The position numbers were made by a program, and so were the translations under genes. Of a DNA stretch of 64,000 nt, positions 36,574 through 46,288 are shown piece by piece. This DNA is from Sulfurospirillum sp. 1612. GTDB lineage: Bacteria; Campylobacterota; Campylobacteria; Campylobacterales; Sulfurospirillaceae. How positions within the stretch are numbered: the first letter of the stretch is position 1; each line of letters begins with the position of its first letter. The stretch covers positions 1,860,001 to 1,924,000 of the forward strand of contig NZ_CP140614.1 of assembly GCF_036556685.1 (NCBI RefSeq), read 5' to 3'. The notes below the pieces were generated by a model. That model was not told the origin of the DNA and did no database searches. It was given only the letters and a program-made list of their open reading frames with translations.

Positions 36574-36643
36574 TGGATTCCTCTTTATTTTTTGTGTATT
36601 GTATCTAAGTTCGTAGAGCTTTTAGAAAAATGAGCCATTAATC

Positions 36644-36685
36644 TTGATGAATATCAAACTGCATCATCAATATTTAGAGTATACT
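36644..36685 (+). promoter_or_regulatory. FNR-type box and -10 of nnrS
   Basis: TTGAT-GAAT-ATCAA (36644-36657) is a perfect FNR/CRP-family half-site pair. A -10 TATACT lies at 36680-36685. With a start about 7 bases past the -10 (36692), the box centre is at -41.5, the class II activator position. Gene start is 36728 with an AGGAG site. Confidence 0.65.
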
Positions 36686-36727
36686 TTCTTGTTACAACAT
36701 AAGTAAAACTAATTTACAGGAGTATCA

Positions 36728-37927
36728 ATGTTCATACCAGCACAGAAAAAACAAAACTATTTTTTATCCCAACCGCATCAGCCTTTTTTCGTCCTTGGCG
36801 TCATCAATGCGATTATCATGATGCTTCTTTTTGCTCTCAATTACAAAGGGGTCTTAGCCCTTCAAATATCAAATTTGCTTTTTCATACCTATTCTTTGAT
36901 TTTTTTGGTCTTTTTGAATGTTTTCATCGGCTTTTTGTTGACAACTTTTCCCAAGTTCAATCACACTCACGTTGTCAAAAAATCTTTTTATCTCACGATT
37001 TTTTATGCCAATGTCTTAGGATCAATTCTTTTTTTATTAGGCGCTCTTCTTTTTAAAAGTGGTGTTATCCTTGCGATTGTTCTGCTCATGATATCTCAAA
37101 TATTTATAGTGTTAAAACTTCAAAACATCTATGAAATCAGTCAAGCCACCAATAAATCAGACTCATTTTGGATTTTAGTGAGTTCTTATCTTGGAATTTT
37201 AGGCAACCTTTTATTTGGTGTGAGTTTGGTGATTCCTGTATTACAAAAGAGTGCCATTACCATCTCTTTTTATCTTTTTGTTATCTTTTTGACTTTTAGT
37301 GTCGCCCAACGCATGGTTCCGGCCTTTTCACAATCAACTGCCGCCAAAAACAAAAACTTTGTCGCCATCACGTTTCTTTTGTTTATCATGATGAGTATTT
37401 TTCGGATATTTGAGTTTACAATAGCAGAAATTTTTGTCGATTTTGCACTTTTTGTTTATCTGCTTCGCGAATTTTTACGCTGGAGGCTGCATCCCCTTAG
37501 GTCTCCTGCTATCTTGTGGATTTTACATCTTGCTCTCTTTTGGTTTCCTTTTTCTTTTTTATTCTCAGCCCTTAGTTTCTCTGCTGAGTTACTTTGGCAG
37601 CGATCATTTTATTTTTTAGGGGTACACCTATTGGCACTTGGATTTCTCACTACGATTTTAATCGGATTTGGGACGCGCGTCATCTATGGACACTCCGGGC
37701 AAGTCATTCATGCTGATAAAATGGCTATTTTTCTCTTTTATTTTACACAATTTCTCGTACTTGCAAGAGCACTCTATAGCGTCAATATCGCCTTTGGATG
37801 GGACATGAATTTTTTGTTTGACATCTCTTTTAGTGCGTGGCTTGTTTTATTTATCTTTTGGGGTGGCAGATATGGGCGTATCTTACTCTTTGGGAGCAAA
37901 ACCAAACATATCGTCAAATGGTCTTAA
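36728..37927 (+). CDS. nnrS: NnrS-family membrane protein
   Basis: A 399-aa protein with about 12 hydrophobic helices. [50 protein letters not shown] are NnrS signatures. NnrS is a haem- and copper-linked membrane protein that protects against nitric oxide or nitrosative stress and is often under FNR/NnrR control. The upstream FNR-type box fits. Ends 14 bases inside the convergent VF530 gene. Confidence 0.9.
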   Translation: MFIPAQKKQNYFLSQPHQPFFVLGVINAIIMMLLFALNYKGVLALQISNLLFHTYSLIFLVFLNVFIGFLLTTFPKFNHTHVVKKSFYLTIFYANVLGSILFLLGALLFKSGVILAIVLLMISQIFIVLKLQNIYEISQATNKSDSFWILVSSYLGILGNLLFGVSLVIPVLQKSAITISFYLFVIFLTFSVAQRMVPAFSQSTAAKNKNFVAITFLLFIMMSIFRIFEFTIAEIFVDFALFVYLLREFLRWRLHPLRSPAILWILHLALFWFPFSFLFSALSFSAELLWQRSFYFLGVHLLALGFLTTILIGFGTRVIYGHSGQVIHADKMAIFLFYFTQFLVLARALYSVNIAFGWDMNFLFDISFSAWLVLFIFWGGRYGRILLFGSKTKHIVKWS

Positions 37928-38126
37928 GGTAGAGTTTTTCTACTTTTTCTCTCGCCCAAGGCGTTCTTCTTAAAAATTTTAAGCTCGATTTGACCGATGG
38001 GTCGATATTAAAACATTTGATATTGATGCGTCGGCCGAGTTCTTCCCAGCCATAATATTCATATAAATATGTCACAATATGTTCGAGTGTGATGTTATGC
38101 ATTGGGTTATTGGGTTGTTTATTCAT
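37914..38126 (-). CDS. VF530/DUF2132 DNA-binding protein
   Basis: A 70-aa protein with the DUF2132 pattern: [60 protein letters not shown] in outline. VF530-type proteins have a double-stranded DNA-binding fold. Its start is just upstream of the Nramp gene on the same strand; ends overlap nnrS convergently. Confidence 0.88.
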   Translation of the reverse strand: MNKQPNNPMHNITLEHIVTYLYEYYGWEELGRRINIKCFNIDPSVKSSLKFLRRTPWAREKVEKLYLKTI

Positions 38127-38171
38127 GCCCGTATTATAGCTGATTTTGATTGATAAGGATATGCTCAGTGT

Positions 38172-39431
38172 TTAAAAAAAACTGATAAACAATAAAATAT
38201 TGAGAATGGTTAAAATCACACCAATGCTGACCAATAAAAATTGCATTAATTTTGAATTTTTATACACACCCATCACTTTTTGTGATGATGTCAAATAAAT
38301 TTGTAAAAAAACAGTAATCGGTAATTGAATACTGAGTATCATCTGGGAATAAATCAATCCTTTAAAGGGATTTGAAATCAAAAATATGATTAATGTCGCA
38401 AAAATCAACACCCCAGCAACGCCCACTTTAGTATGAATATCTCGAATATTATAAGGCTCTCTAAAAGCACCCGCATAGACCGTCCCTCCTGCGATTCCTG
38501 CGGTAATTGTTGATGCAATCCCCGCCAATAACAACGCCACAGCAAAAACAAGTGCGGCTTGGGAGCCTAGCATCGGACTCAATAAGTGTTGGGCTTGTTC
38601 TAATTCATTGACGACAATCTTCTTATCAAAAAAAGCAGCAGCAGCGAGAATAATCATCGCACTATTGATGGCCCAGCCGATGAGCATGGAGACAAAGGTA
38701 TCGGTAAATTCATATTTTAATTGCTTTTTCATAATCGTCGCATCTTCTTTGTTCCATTGTCTGCTTTGAATCACCTCAGAATGCAAAAAAAGATTATGCG
38801 GCATCACCACAGCACCCAGTACGGCCATGACGATAATCATCGAGCCATCGGGAATGCTAATACTCACCCAACTTTTGAGCGCTTCGGGCCAATCAATCGT
38901 GACGATACTCATCTCATATAAAAAAGAAAACCCAATAATTGAGACAAATCCGATAATCAATTTTTCTAACCTATTGTAAGTATTGGTAAATAATAATACC
39001 AGCACTACGGCCAAAATCATCACCGCACCGATGACAATGGGAATATTAAAAAGCATCTGTAATGCAATCGCACCACCGAGTATTTCAGCCAATCCGGTCG
39101 AGATAATCGCTAGCAATGCACTTAAGAGAATCAACCTCGCAACATGAATATTGAGATGTTTCATCGCAGATTCTGCCAAGCAATCTCCGGTGACAATACC
39201 AAGCTGAGCCACATTATGCTGTAACAAAATCAACATCACCGTAGAGAGCGTCACCATCCACAATAGTGTGTATCCAAACATCGAACCCGCTGCTATATTT
39301 GAAGCCCAATTTCCTGGGTCAATAAAGCCAACAGTCACCAGCAAACCGGGACCTAGGTATTGAAAGATTTCACTCAAGCCATATTTCTTTTTATGCTCAG
39401 GATTGGGTGTAAAAAATGATTTAATCCTCAT
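38172..39431 (-). CDS. Nramp-family divalent metal transporter
   Basis: A 419-aa permease with about 11 helices. The metal-binding DPGN motif is in GFIDPGNWASNIAAG and the helix 6 motif is VVMPHNLFLHSEVIQSR; both are diagnostic for Nramp (Mn2+/Fe2+ with H+). 17 bases after tex. Start has GGAGG upstream. Confidence 0.92.
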   Translation of the reverse strand: MRIKSFFTPNPEHKKKYGLSEIFQYLGPGLLVTVGFIDPGNWASNIAAGSMFGYTLLWMVTLSTVMLILLQHNVAQLGIVTGDCLAESAMKHLNIHVARLILLSALLAIISTGLAEILGGAIALQMLFNIPIVIGAVMILAVVLVLLFTNTYNRLEKLIIGFVSIIGFSFLYEMSIVTIDWPEALKSWVSISIPDGSMIIVMAVLGAVVMPHNLFLHSEVIQSRQWNKEDATIMKKQLKYEFTDTFVSMLIGWAINSAMIILAAAAFFDKKIVVNELEQAQHLLSPMLGSQAALVFAVALLLAGIASTITAGIAGGTVYAGAFREPYNIRDIHTKVGVAGVLIFATLIIFLISNPFKGLIYSQMILSIQLPITVFLQIYLTSSQKVMGVYKNSKLMQFLLVSIGVILTILNILLFISFF

Positions 39432-39448
39432 GATACCTCCAATGATTA

Positions 39449-41548
39449 TTACGATTCAATAAGACTCAAACCTACTTTTCCCGTCTCATAATCAACCGAT
39501 ACGACTGTGATTTGTGGCAAATATTGGTTGAGGGCTAAGACTTCCAGAGGATGGGATATTCTTTTTTCACGCATCTTTGAGATGTGAATCATCCCATCAT
39601 GTTTTAATCCAATATCTACAAAAGCACCAAAATCAGTGATATTGCGCACGATTCCTGAGACCACACTGCCCTCTTTTATCATGGTGATGTCAGTAACATC
39701 ATTTTTAAAAGGGATAGCCGGTAATGTACTTCGTGGATCAAAACCCGGTTTTTTCAGTTCAAAAATAATATCTTTGAGTGTCAACACGCCAACACCCAAC
39801 GTGGATGCACACGCATTGAGATTGATAGAGTCCAAATCCATCGGTTCAAGTTTTTGGGCAATAGTATAACTCTCAGGATGAATGCCACTATTGTCAAATG
39901 GATTCTCACCCTCTTTGATGCGGATAAATCCGGCCGCTTGTTCGTAGGCCTTTTGCCCCAAGCCTTTGACTTTAAGTAAATCTGATTTGGTACGAAAATT
40001 ACCATTTTCATTGCGATATTTTATGATATTTGCCGCAATACTCGGCCCAATACCTGCGACATAAGAGAGCAAAGAGAGGGATGCTGAGTTGATATCCACC
40101 CCTACGCGATTGACAAGATCGGTAGTGATATCACGAAGTTTTTTTTCTAATAATTTTTGATTGACATCATGTTGATATTGTCCAATTCCCAATGATTTGG
40201 GATCAATTTTCACAAAAGTAGCCATCGGGTCTCGCAACCGTTGGGCGATGGAGATGGCGCCTCGTATCGTCACATCTAGCATAGGATATTCATCTTGTGC
40301 CAATTTTGAAGCAGAATAGATTGACGCTCCCGCTTCTGAGACAACCGTATAGTCGAGTTTGATACCATCACGATTGAGCTTGGCAAAGAACTCTTGCGTT
40401 TCTCTTGAGGCCGTTCCATTTCCAATGGCCACCGCCCTAATATGATATTTTTCTGTGAGTTTTGCTACGGTTTTTTTAGAGTTTTCATAATCATTTTTGG
40501 GTGCGGTTGGATAAATCACCACATGTTCTAAATAATTACCGTTTTCATCGATAACAGCCAGTTTACAGCCACTCACAAAGGCAGGATCCACCCCTAATAT
40601 CACACGCTTTGTCACCGGTGGCGTGAGCAGAAGCTGTGCTAAATTTTTACCAAAAACCGTGACAGCCGCTTCATCGGCTCGCTCTTTTAAAATCGCATGA
40701 ACTTCACGCTCAATAGAAGGAAAAAGCAATCGTTTAAAACCATCTAAATACGCGTCAAAAAGAAGCGCCTTGGAATCTGCCGCATTGTGGGGGATGGTGT
40801 GTCTTTTGATGTCTGCTTCTACCCGCTCTAGGGCAATGGATATTTTAACACTCAACTCTTTTTCATGAACTCCTCTCATGATAGCCAAATAACGATGCGA
40901 TGGTATGTAGGATATCTTTTCTTTTTTATCTATAAAGTTTTTAAAGAGACCCTTTTCTTGAAAGTTTTTTGTTTTTTTAATCTCCATAATCCCAGAGCGA
41001 AGCATACTCGCTCGAAGCGCCTCTCGGTTGTTAGAATCTTCTGCATAGCGTTGGGCTAAAATATCTTGGGCTCCTTTGATAGCGGCATCAATCGAGGTAA
41101 TGGTCTCATTTAAAAAATTCTGAGCCAGCTGACGAAGTGCTGCAATACTATGCCTTCCGCTTTGGAGTTGCTGCGCCAATGGCTCTAAACCACTAGCAAT
41201 CGCCATACCCCCACGTGATGTTTTGTTCTCTTTAAAGGGGCGATAAATATCCTCTAAGACTCTCAGATTATCCGCCGCTTCAATGCGTTTTCGTATCGCA
41301 TCACTCAAAGTGGCGCGCTCTTGAATCAGTCGGGTGATTTCTTCTTTTTTTTCTAATAATCTTTTGCTGCTAAGATACAACGTCTCAAACTCACGCAACA
41401 CTTCATCACTCGCCCCACCACTCATCTCTTTTCGGTAGCGTGCGATAAAGGGAATCGTAGCCCCATCTTGTAATAATTTCAAAATATTTTCTATTTGCTG
41501 TTTTGATAGCGTTGTCTTTTGCACCAGATGTGCGATTAATCTGCTCAT
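39449..41548 (-). CDS. tex: Tex-family RNA-binding transcription accessory protein
   Basis: A 699-aa cytosolic protein in Tex order: Tex_N helical region (FIARYRKEMSGG, LEDIYRPFKENKTSRG), YqgF/RNase H-like domain (ILGVDPAFVSGCKLAVID), helix-hairpin-helix (LLSYVAGIGPSIAANIIKYR) and C-terminal S1 RNA-binding domain (GSVVSGIVRNITDFGAFVDIGLKHDGMIHISKM in outline). Length is slightly short of the usual 720-780 aa. Confidence 0.95.
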   Translation of the reverse strand: MSRLIAHLVQKTTLSKQQIENILKLLQDGATIPFIARYRKEMSGGASDEVLREFETLYLSSKRLLEKKEEITRLIQERATLSDAIRKRIEAADNLRVLEDIYRPFKENKTSRGGMAIASGLEPLAQQLQSGRHSIAALRQLAQNFLNETITSIDAAIKGAQDILAQRYAEDSNNREALRASMLRSGIMEIKKTKNFQEKGLFKNFIDKKEKISYIPSHRYLAIMRGVHEKELSVKISIALERVEADIKRHTIPHNAADSKALLFDAYLDGFKRLLFPSIEREVHAILKERADEAAVTVFGKNLAQLLLTPPVTKRVILGVDPAFVSGCKLAVIDENGNYLEHVVIYPTAPKNDYENSKKTVAKLTEKYHIRAVAIGNGTASRETQEFFAKLNRDGIKLDYTVVSEAGASIYSASKLAQDEYPMLDVTIRGAISIAQRLRDPMATFVKIDPKSLGIGQYQHDVNQKLLEKKLRDITTDLVNRVGVDINSASLSLLSYVAGIGPSIAANIIKYRNENGNFRTKSDLLKVKGLGQKAYEQAAGFIRIKEGENPFDNSGIHPESYTIAQKLEPMDLDSINLNACASTLGVGVLTLKDIIFELKKPGFDPRSTLPAIPFKNDVTDITMIKEGSVVSGIVRNITDFGAFVDIGLKHDGMIHISKMREKRISHPLEVLALNQYLPQITVVSVDYETGKVGLSLIES

Positions 41549-41635
41549 TCATGATCTCTTTATTGGAATATTTTTCATGTTCTAATCATATCATTTCAAC
41601 CATAAAAATCATATCATGATAGAGAGAAAATTAAG

Positions 41636-41662
41636 TTGCAATTTAATCTAAGTTTGTATAAT
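41636..41662 (+). promoter_or_regulatory. Promoter of the thiamine transport operon
   Basis: TTGCAA (41636-41641) and TATAAT (41657-41662) with a 15-bp spacer lie just before the TPP riboswitch. Confidence 0.5.
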
Positions 41663-41683
41663 TCAAGTCATTAGTATTGTTTA

Positions 41684-41780
41684 TGGGGTGCCCACAATAA
41701 TGGCTGAGATAAAACCCAACACATTCTATTTTAGAATCGAATGAACCTGATCCCGATAATGCGGGCGTAGGAAAAAGGTA
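41684..41780 (+). ncRNA. TPP riboswitch (THI element)
   Basis: The conserved THI elements appear in order: GGGGTGC (from 41685), GGCTGAGAT (41702-41710), ACCC, then GAACCTGATC (from 41743) and a variant of the GCGTAGGGAA box, here GCGTAGGAAAAAGG (from 41765). The final purine stretch also provides the thiB ribosome site, so control is probably by blocking translation. Controls thiBPQ. Confidence 0.93.
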
Positions 41781-41788
41781 AAATAATT

Positions 41789-42796
41789 ATGAAAAACAAA
41801 TCCACATCATGGCGATACATCTTTTGCATCCTCTTGCTCACCACTTTGCTTCAAGCACAAAGCGAAAAACCCACTTTGGTAGTATATGCTTATGCTTCCT
41901 TTGCTGCTTCTTGGGGGCCTGGGCCTAAAATCAAAGCGGCTTTTGAGAAAAAGTATCATTGTAATTTAAAGTTTGTCACCACATCCAGTGCGATTAGTGC
42001 CTTGCGCAAAATCCAACTTGAGGGCAAAAATACCAAAGCCGATATCTTGATGGGATTGGACAAAAGTTCTGCCAATATCGCTAGAAAAACGCATCTCTTT
42101 ATGGAACATGGTATCGATACTTCCGCACTCTCTCTTCCGATTGCATGGCATGATACCATCTTTTTGCCCTTTGATTATAGCTATTTTTCTTTTGTCTATG
42201 ATGCCCATAAAACCCACAAGGTCCCGCACTCTTTTGATGCCCTCTTAAAAATGCCAAAAGATTTTAAAATCATCATCGAAGACCCAAGATCATCCACGCC
42301 AGGCTTGGGACTTTTGCTCTGGATTAAGGCGGTCTATGGTGATAAAGCGGGTGATTATTGGAGGCAATTATCACCACACATTCTCACCATCACCAAAAGT
42401 TGGTCTGAGGCTTATGGCCTCTTTTTAAAAGGCGAAGCGGCGATGGTATTGTCCTACACGACCTCTCCGGCTTATCACATCATCGAAGAGCACAAATCAA
42501 ACTATAAAGCCGCCCCTTTTAAAAACGGGCATTATGCGCAAATCGAAGTCTCTGCCTTACTAAAATCATCGCCGCATAAAGCGTTGGCAAAAAAGTTTTT
42601 GGCGTTTACCCTCAGTGAGACTTTTGCCAATATTATCCCCACAACCAACTGGGCCTATCCCGTCATCAAAACCAAACAAGGCTTGCCTAAAGGATTTGAA
42701 TCTTTGTACATACCCACGCACATGCTCCTACTCGATGACAAAGAGATAGAGACCAATAAAAAACACTATCTTGATGAATGGCTCAATGCCTTATAA
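41789..42796 (+). CDS. thiB: Thiamine ABC transporter substrate-binding protein
   Basis: A 335-aa periplasmic protein with signal peptide (residues 1-24, ending LLQAQS). TLVVYAYASFAASWGPGPKIKAAFEKKYHC and the ADILMGLDKSS, IEDPRSSTPGLGLLLW motifs match ThiB/TbpA. Preceded by a TPP riboswitch. Binds thiamine, TMP or TPP for import. Confidence 0.92.
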   Translation: MKNKSTSWRYIFCILLLTTLLQAQSEKPTLVVYAYASFAASWGPGPKIKAAFEKKYHCNLKFVTTSSAISALRKIQLEGKNTKADILMGLDKSSANIARKTHLFMEHGIDTSALSLPIAWHDTIFLPFDYSYFSFVYDAHKTHKVPHSFDALLKMPKDFKIIIEDPRSSTPGLGLLLWIKAVYGDKAGDYWRQLSPHILTITKSWSEAYGLFLKGEAAMVLSYTTSPAYHIIEEHKSNYKAAPFKNGHYAQIEVSALLKSSPHKALAKKFLAFTLSETFANIIPTTNWAYPVIKTKQGLPKGFESLYIPTHMLLLDDKEIETNKKHYLDEWLNAL

Positions 42797-44448
42797 AGAT
42801 CTGTTTTGTGATTAAAAATATCTGGAGATTTCGCGCCGCTATTCTTCCTGGTAGCATCATAGCTTTGAGTTTTTTATTGTTGGCATTGAGTATCTTTTAT
42901 ATCCTTTTTTTGCACACCAATCAGATAGAATTTTCCTTTAATTTTCTCAATCACCGCATCATCCATCTTATCGAATTTACGATTTTTCAAGCCTTTTTAT
43001 CCACACTTTTATCGCTTATAATCGGCACCTTGTTAGCCTGGTCATTAGCCCATCAAAATGCATTTTTTGGCAGAAATCTTCTGATTGCACTCCTCTCTTC
43101 TTCTTTGGTCTTACCCACGCTCATCGTTGTATTTGGCATCATTTCAATTCTGGGCAATAATGGCTGGGTCAATAGAGCACTCTTGTCCCTTTTTGATACT
43201 TCCTTGGGTAATTTTGTTTATGGGCTCAGTGGTATTTTAGTCGCTCACGTTTATCTCAATGCTTCCTTTGCCGCAAGGAGCATCTTGCATGTGTTTGAAT
43301 CCATTCCAAAAGAGCGGTACAAACTATCCAAAAGTCTTGGTTTTTCTGTTTTGACACGATTTGTACTCATAGAATTTCCTGCGATAAAAAATTCACTCAA
43401 GAGTATCGCCTCAACCATATTTCTACTCTGTTTTACCTCATTTGCTATCGTTTTAGTATTGGGTGGGTCTCCTGCATATAACACGCTTGAAGTCTCTATC
43501 TATGAAGCCATACGAATCGATTTTGATATACCGATGGCCTTGAAATTAGCACTCATTCAGCTTAGTATCACGTTTTTTTTGGTCATTTTATCGTCCAATT
43601 TTCATACAGGATTATCCAATATCAAAACCGCCAGCACCCCCGTGCCCTGGCGTGAACCCATAGCAACACATCGCGTGCAAATTTTGATAATTTTGCTCTG
43701 TTCCTTTTTGTTTATCCTGCCACTTATCTCGATTGTAGTGGATGGTTTGGGAGCCAATTTTGGGAGGATATTTCACGATGCTCTCTTTTTAAAGTCACTC
43801 TTTACTAGTATCTTGATAGCCTCTTGTTCTAGTATCATGACAGTTATCTGTGCCCTGTTGATGAGTGATGCACGGAGGAATTTTAACATCAACCACCGCA
43901 TCAAAAAATCAAAAGCACGCACGCTGATTGATTTACTCATCGCCTTTAGTGGCAATATTTACTTAGCCATCCCGTCGCTAATTTTAGGATTGGGATTTTT
44001 TATGTTTTCACAAACATTTCAAGGCCCTCAGGTACTTTGGGCTCTTTTGGCTCTTTTATCTGCCAATATATTAATGTCGCTACCCTTTGCCCTCTCCATT
44101 CTCTATCCCTCCATGCAAAAAATTGCACAACGCTATGATAAATTGGCTTTTTCTTTGAATTTAGAGGGAAAATCCCGCTGGTTTTATTGCGAATGGCCCT
44201 ACCTCAAAACCTCTGTGGCGTATGTAGCCGCACTCTCTTTTTGTCTCTCTCTTGGAGATTTAGGCGTCATTGCGCTGTTTGGCAGTGATGAGATTACGAC
44301 GCTACCTTGGTATCTTTATGGATTAATGGGCTCTTATAATACCAAAGATGGCGCCGGTGTCGCATTGATGCTGTTGGTGTTGACCCTGAGTATTTTCATC
44401 TTGCTACCCAAAGTTTTTACAAGGAATTTTCGTGCTACAAATCAATAA
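42778..44448 (+). CDS. thiP: Thiamine ABC transporter permease
   Basis: A 556-aa permease with two homologous halves of about six helices, as in ThiP and the FbpB type. EAA loops: RYKLSKSLGFSVLTRFVLIEFPAI and AQRYDKLAFSLNLEGKSRWFYCEWP. The start is uncertain: ATG 42778 overlaps thiB by 19 bases; a GTG at about 42808 (VIKNIWRF) is possible. Confidence 0.9.
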   Translation: MAQCLIKICFVIKNIWRFRAAILPGSIIALSFLLLALSIFYILFLHTNQIEFSFNFLNHRIIHLIEFTIFQAFLSTLLSLIIGTLLAWSLAHQNAFFGRNLLIALLSSSLVLPTLIVVFGIISILGNNGWVNRALLSLFDTSLGNFVYGLSGILVAHVYLNASFAARSILHVFESIPKERYKLSKSLGFSVLTRFVLIEFPAIKNSLKSIASTIFLLCFTSFAIVLVLGGSPAYNTLEVSIYEAIRIDFDIPMALKLALIQLSITFFLVILSSNFHTGLSNIKTASTPVPWREPIATHRVQILIILLCSFLFILPLISIVVDGLGANFGRIFHDALFLKSLFTSILIASCSSIMTVICALLMSDARRNFNINHRIKKSKARTLIDLLIAFSGNIYLAIPSLILGLGFFMFSQTFQGPQVLWALLALLSANILMSLPFALSILYPSMQKIAQRYDKLAFSLNLEGKSRWFYCEWPYLKTSVAYVAALSFCLSLGDLGVIALFGSDEITTLPWYLYGLMGSYNTKDGAGVALMLLVLTLSIFILLPKVFTRNFRATNQ

Positions 44449-45094
44449 TATTACCTATACTTACGAACAAAACGATATCCATACGCGCTACGACTTTACC
44501 GGCAGTGTGGCACAAAATGAGATTGTCGGAGTCATTGGGCACAGTGGCAGTGGCAAATCAACCTTTTTGGATTTGATTGCTGGATTTTTGGAGCCTCAAA
44601 GCGGTACGATTCTTTTTGAGGGCCAAGATATCAGCAGGCAAGAGCCTCAAAAACGCCCGCTGACGATACTGTTTCAAAAATACAATACGTTTGAGCATTT
44701 GAGCGTCATCAAAAATGTACTTTTAGGCATCACCTCATCGCTAAAACCCAAAAGTGAAGACATTCATGAGGCCAAAACGATTTTAAAAGAGGTCAAATTA
44801 GAAGGATTTGAGGACAAAATCACCGCATCGCTCTCCGGTGGGCAGAGTCAAAGAGTCGCACTCGCACGATCACTCATCCGACGAAAACCTATCTTGCTCT
44901 TGGATGAGCCTTTTAGTGGTTTGGATTTGGAAACACGCATCAAAATGCTGGATTTAGTCAAAAATATTTCCCAAAAAAGACAATTACACACTATCATGAT
45001 AACTCATGATTTACAAGATTGTAAACGTATCGCCGATCGCGTCTATAAAGTCGAAAAAGGCCAACTAAAACCTTTTGATTATGAGCAAAATTAA
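44432..45094 (+). CDS. thiQ: Thiamine ABC transporter ATPase
   Basis: A 220-aa ABC ATPase energising thiBPQ. Walker A GHSGSGKST, signature LSGGQSQRVALARSL, Walker B ILLLDEPFSGLD. Starts at GTG 44432 with AAGGA upstream, overlapping thiP by 17 bases. Confidence 0.92.
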   Translation: MLQINNITYTYEQNDIHTRYDFTGSVAQNEIVGVIGHSGSGKSTFLDLIAGFLEPQSGTILFEGQDISRQEPQKRPLTILFQKYNTFEHLSVIKNVLLGITSSLKPKSEDIHEAKTILKEVKLEGFEDKITASLSGGQSQRVALARSLIRRKPILLLDEPFSGLDLETRIKMLDLVKNISQKRQLHTIMITHDLQDCKRIADRVYKVEKGQLKPFDYEQN

Positions 45095-45161
45095 AGGCAT
45101 ACTCTGCATTTTGTTGCGATAAAAAAGATGGGATTTTAACCTATGTCTTATCTATTTTTGA

Positions 45162-45167
45162 TATAAT
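45162..45167 (+). promoter_or_regulatory. -10 box upstream of the second AEC permease
   Basis: TTTTTGATATAATTTCGC contains an extended TATAAT typical of Campylobacterota sigma-70 promoters, about 135 bases before the start codon. The leader between has no recognised element. Confidence 0.5.
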
Positions 45168-45305
45168 TTCGCTCTAAAAGTTGGGCACGCTTTTTCTTTT
45201 CATCCAAACTTTACTGATGTGATTTCATTTTCATCAATCACTTCAAACTCTTTTCATGAAATCAAGCCATCTGTCTACTATTTTATTTGTCAAGAAGTTA
45301 CTGTA

Positions 45306-46205
45306 ATGGAAAATTTTGCACTTATCATCGTGTGTGTTAGTATCGGATATCTCTTTCAAAAGCTTCGGGTCTTTCCAAGACGCGCTCCTGCTATATTGAA
45401 TCAATTTGTACTTTATATTTCAATGCCGGCCATAATTCTGCTCGAAATCCCTACGATGACCTTATCTCTTCATATGTTGATTCCTATCGTCATTGCATGG
45501 AGTGTTATGAGCATCACGGCGGTGATTACTTTTTTTGTATCGCGGTGGATGGCTTTTTCCAAAGAAGTAACGGGCGCACTCTTATTGGTGACCGTCCTGG
45601 GGAACACATCATTTGTGGGTATTCCATTTTTAAATGCCTATTACGGTCAAGAATCGATGGCTTATTTGTTGGTGTATGATCAATTGGGAACCTTTATCTT
45701 TCTCGTGAGTTATGCGACGTTTGTCCTCTCTTATTATTCTGGTGGTAGCAAAACTAGCTTTAAAATCATCACGATGAAAGTCCTCACTTTCCCTCCTTTT
45801 CTCTCGTTAATCGTCGCACTCTGTTTCCTCAACACAACATTTCCACCGATGATGACGCATATCTTGAAAAGTCTCTCCGCAACCATTGTACCGCTGGTCT
45901 TGATTGCTGTTGGTTTGCAGTTGAAATTTAAAATTCCAGCAGCAGATATGAAACCCTTTGTCTTCTCATCGATTATCAAACTAATCATCTCTCCTCTTTT
46001 GGCTTTTCTTATCTGTTTCACCTTTGGTTGGGATACTTTGGCGGCAAAAGTTTCTATCATGGAAGCGGCCATGCCCGCAATGATTACAGCCGGTGCGATG
46101 GCCTCGATGGCAGGACTCGCACCAAGACTGAGCTCCGCTATCGTAGGCTATGGTATCCTCTTTTCTTTTGGAACGACGAGTGTGATTTACTATCTACTTG
46201 GCTAA
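45306..46205 (+). CDS. AEC-family permease (second copy)
   Basis: About 299 aa from the ATG at 45306; the upstream in-frame ATG (45219) adds 29 non-hydrophobic residues without a ribosome site. About ten helices; IIVCVSIGYLFQKLRVFPR and TAGAMASMAGLAPRLSSAIVGYGIL are AEC-like. It is clearly a different paralogue from the one at 8036. Substrate unknown. Confidence 0.85.
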   Translation: MENFALIIVCVSIGYLFQKLRVFPRRAPAILNQFVLYISMPAIILLEIPTMTLSLHMLIPIVIAWSVMSITAVITFFVSRWMAFSKEVTGALLLVTVLGNTSFVGIPFLNAYYGQESMAYLLVYDQLGTFIFLVSYATFVLSYYSGGSKTSFKIITMKVLTFPPFLSLIVALCFLNTTFPPMMTHILKSLSATIVPLVLIAVGLQLKFKIPAADMKPFVFSSIIKLIISPLLAFLICFTFGWDTLAAKVSIMEAAMPAMITAGAMASMAGLAPRLSSAIVGYGILFSFGTTSVIYYLLG

Positions 46206-46288
46206 AGATTATTTTTTATTATCTCATGGCTATACTTTTTCTCTCCTTTTGGCTATACTAACACAATAATCTTCCAAAAGAGAGATGT

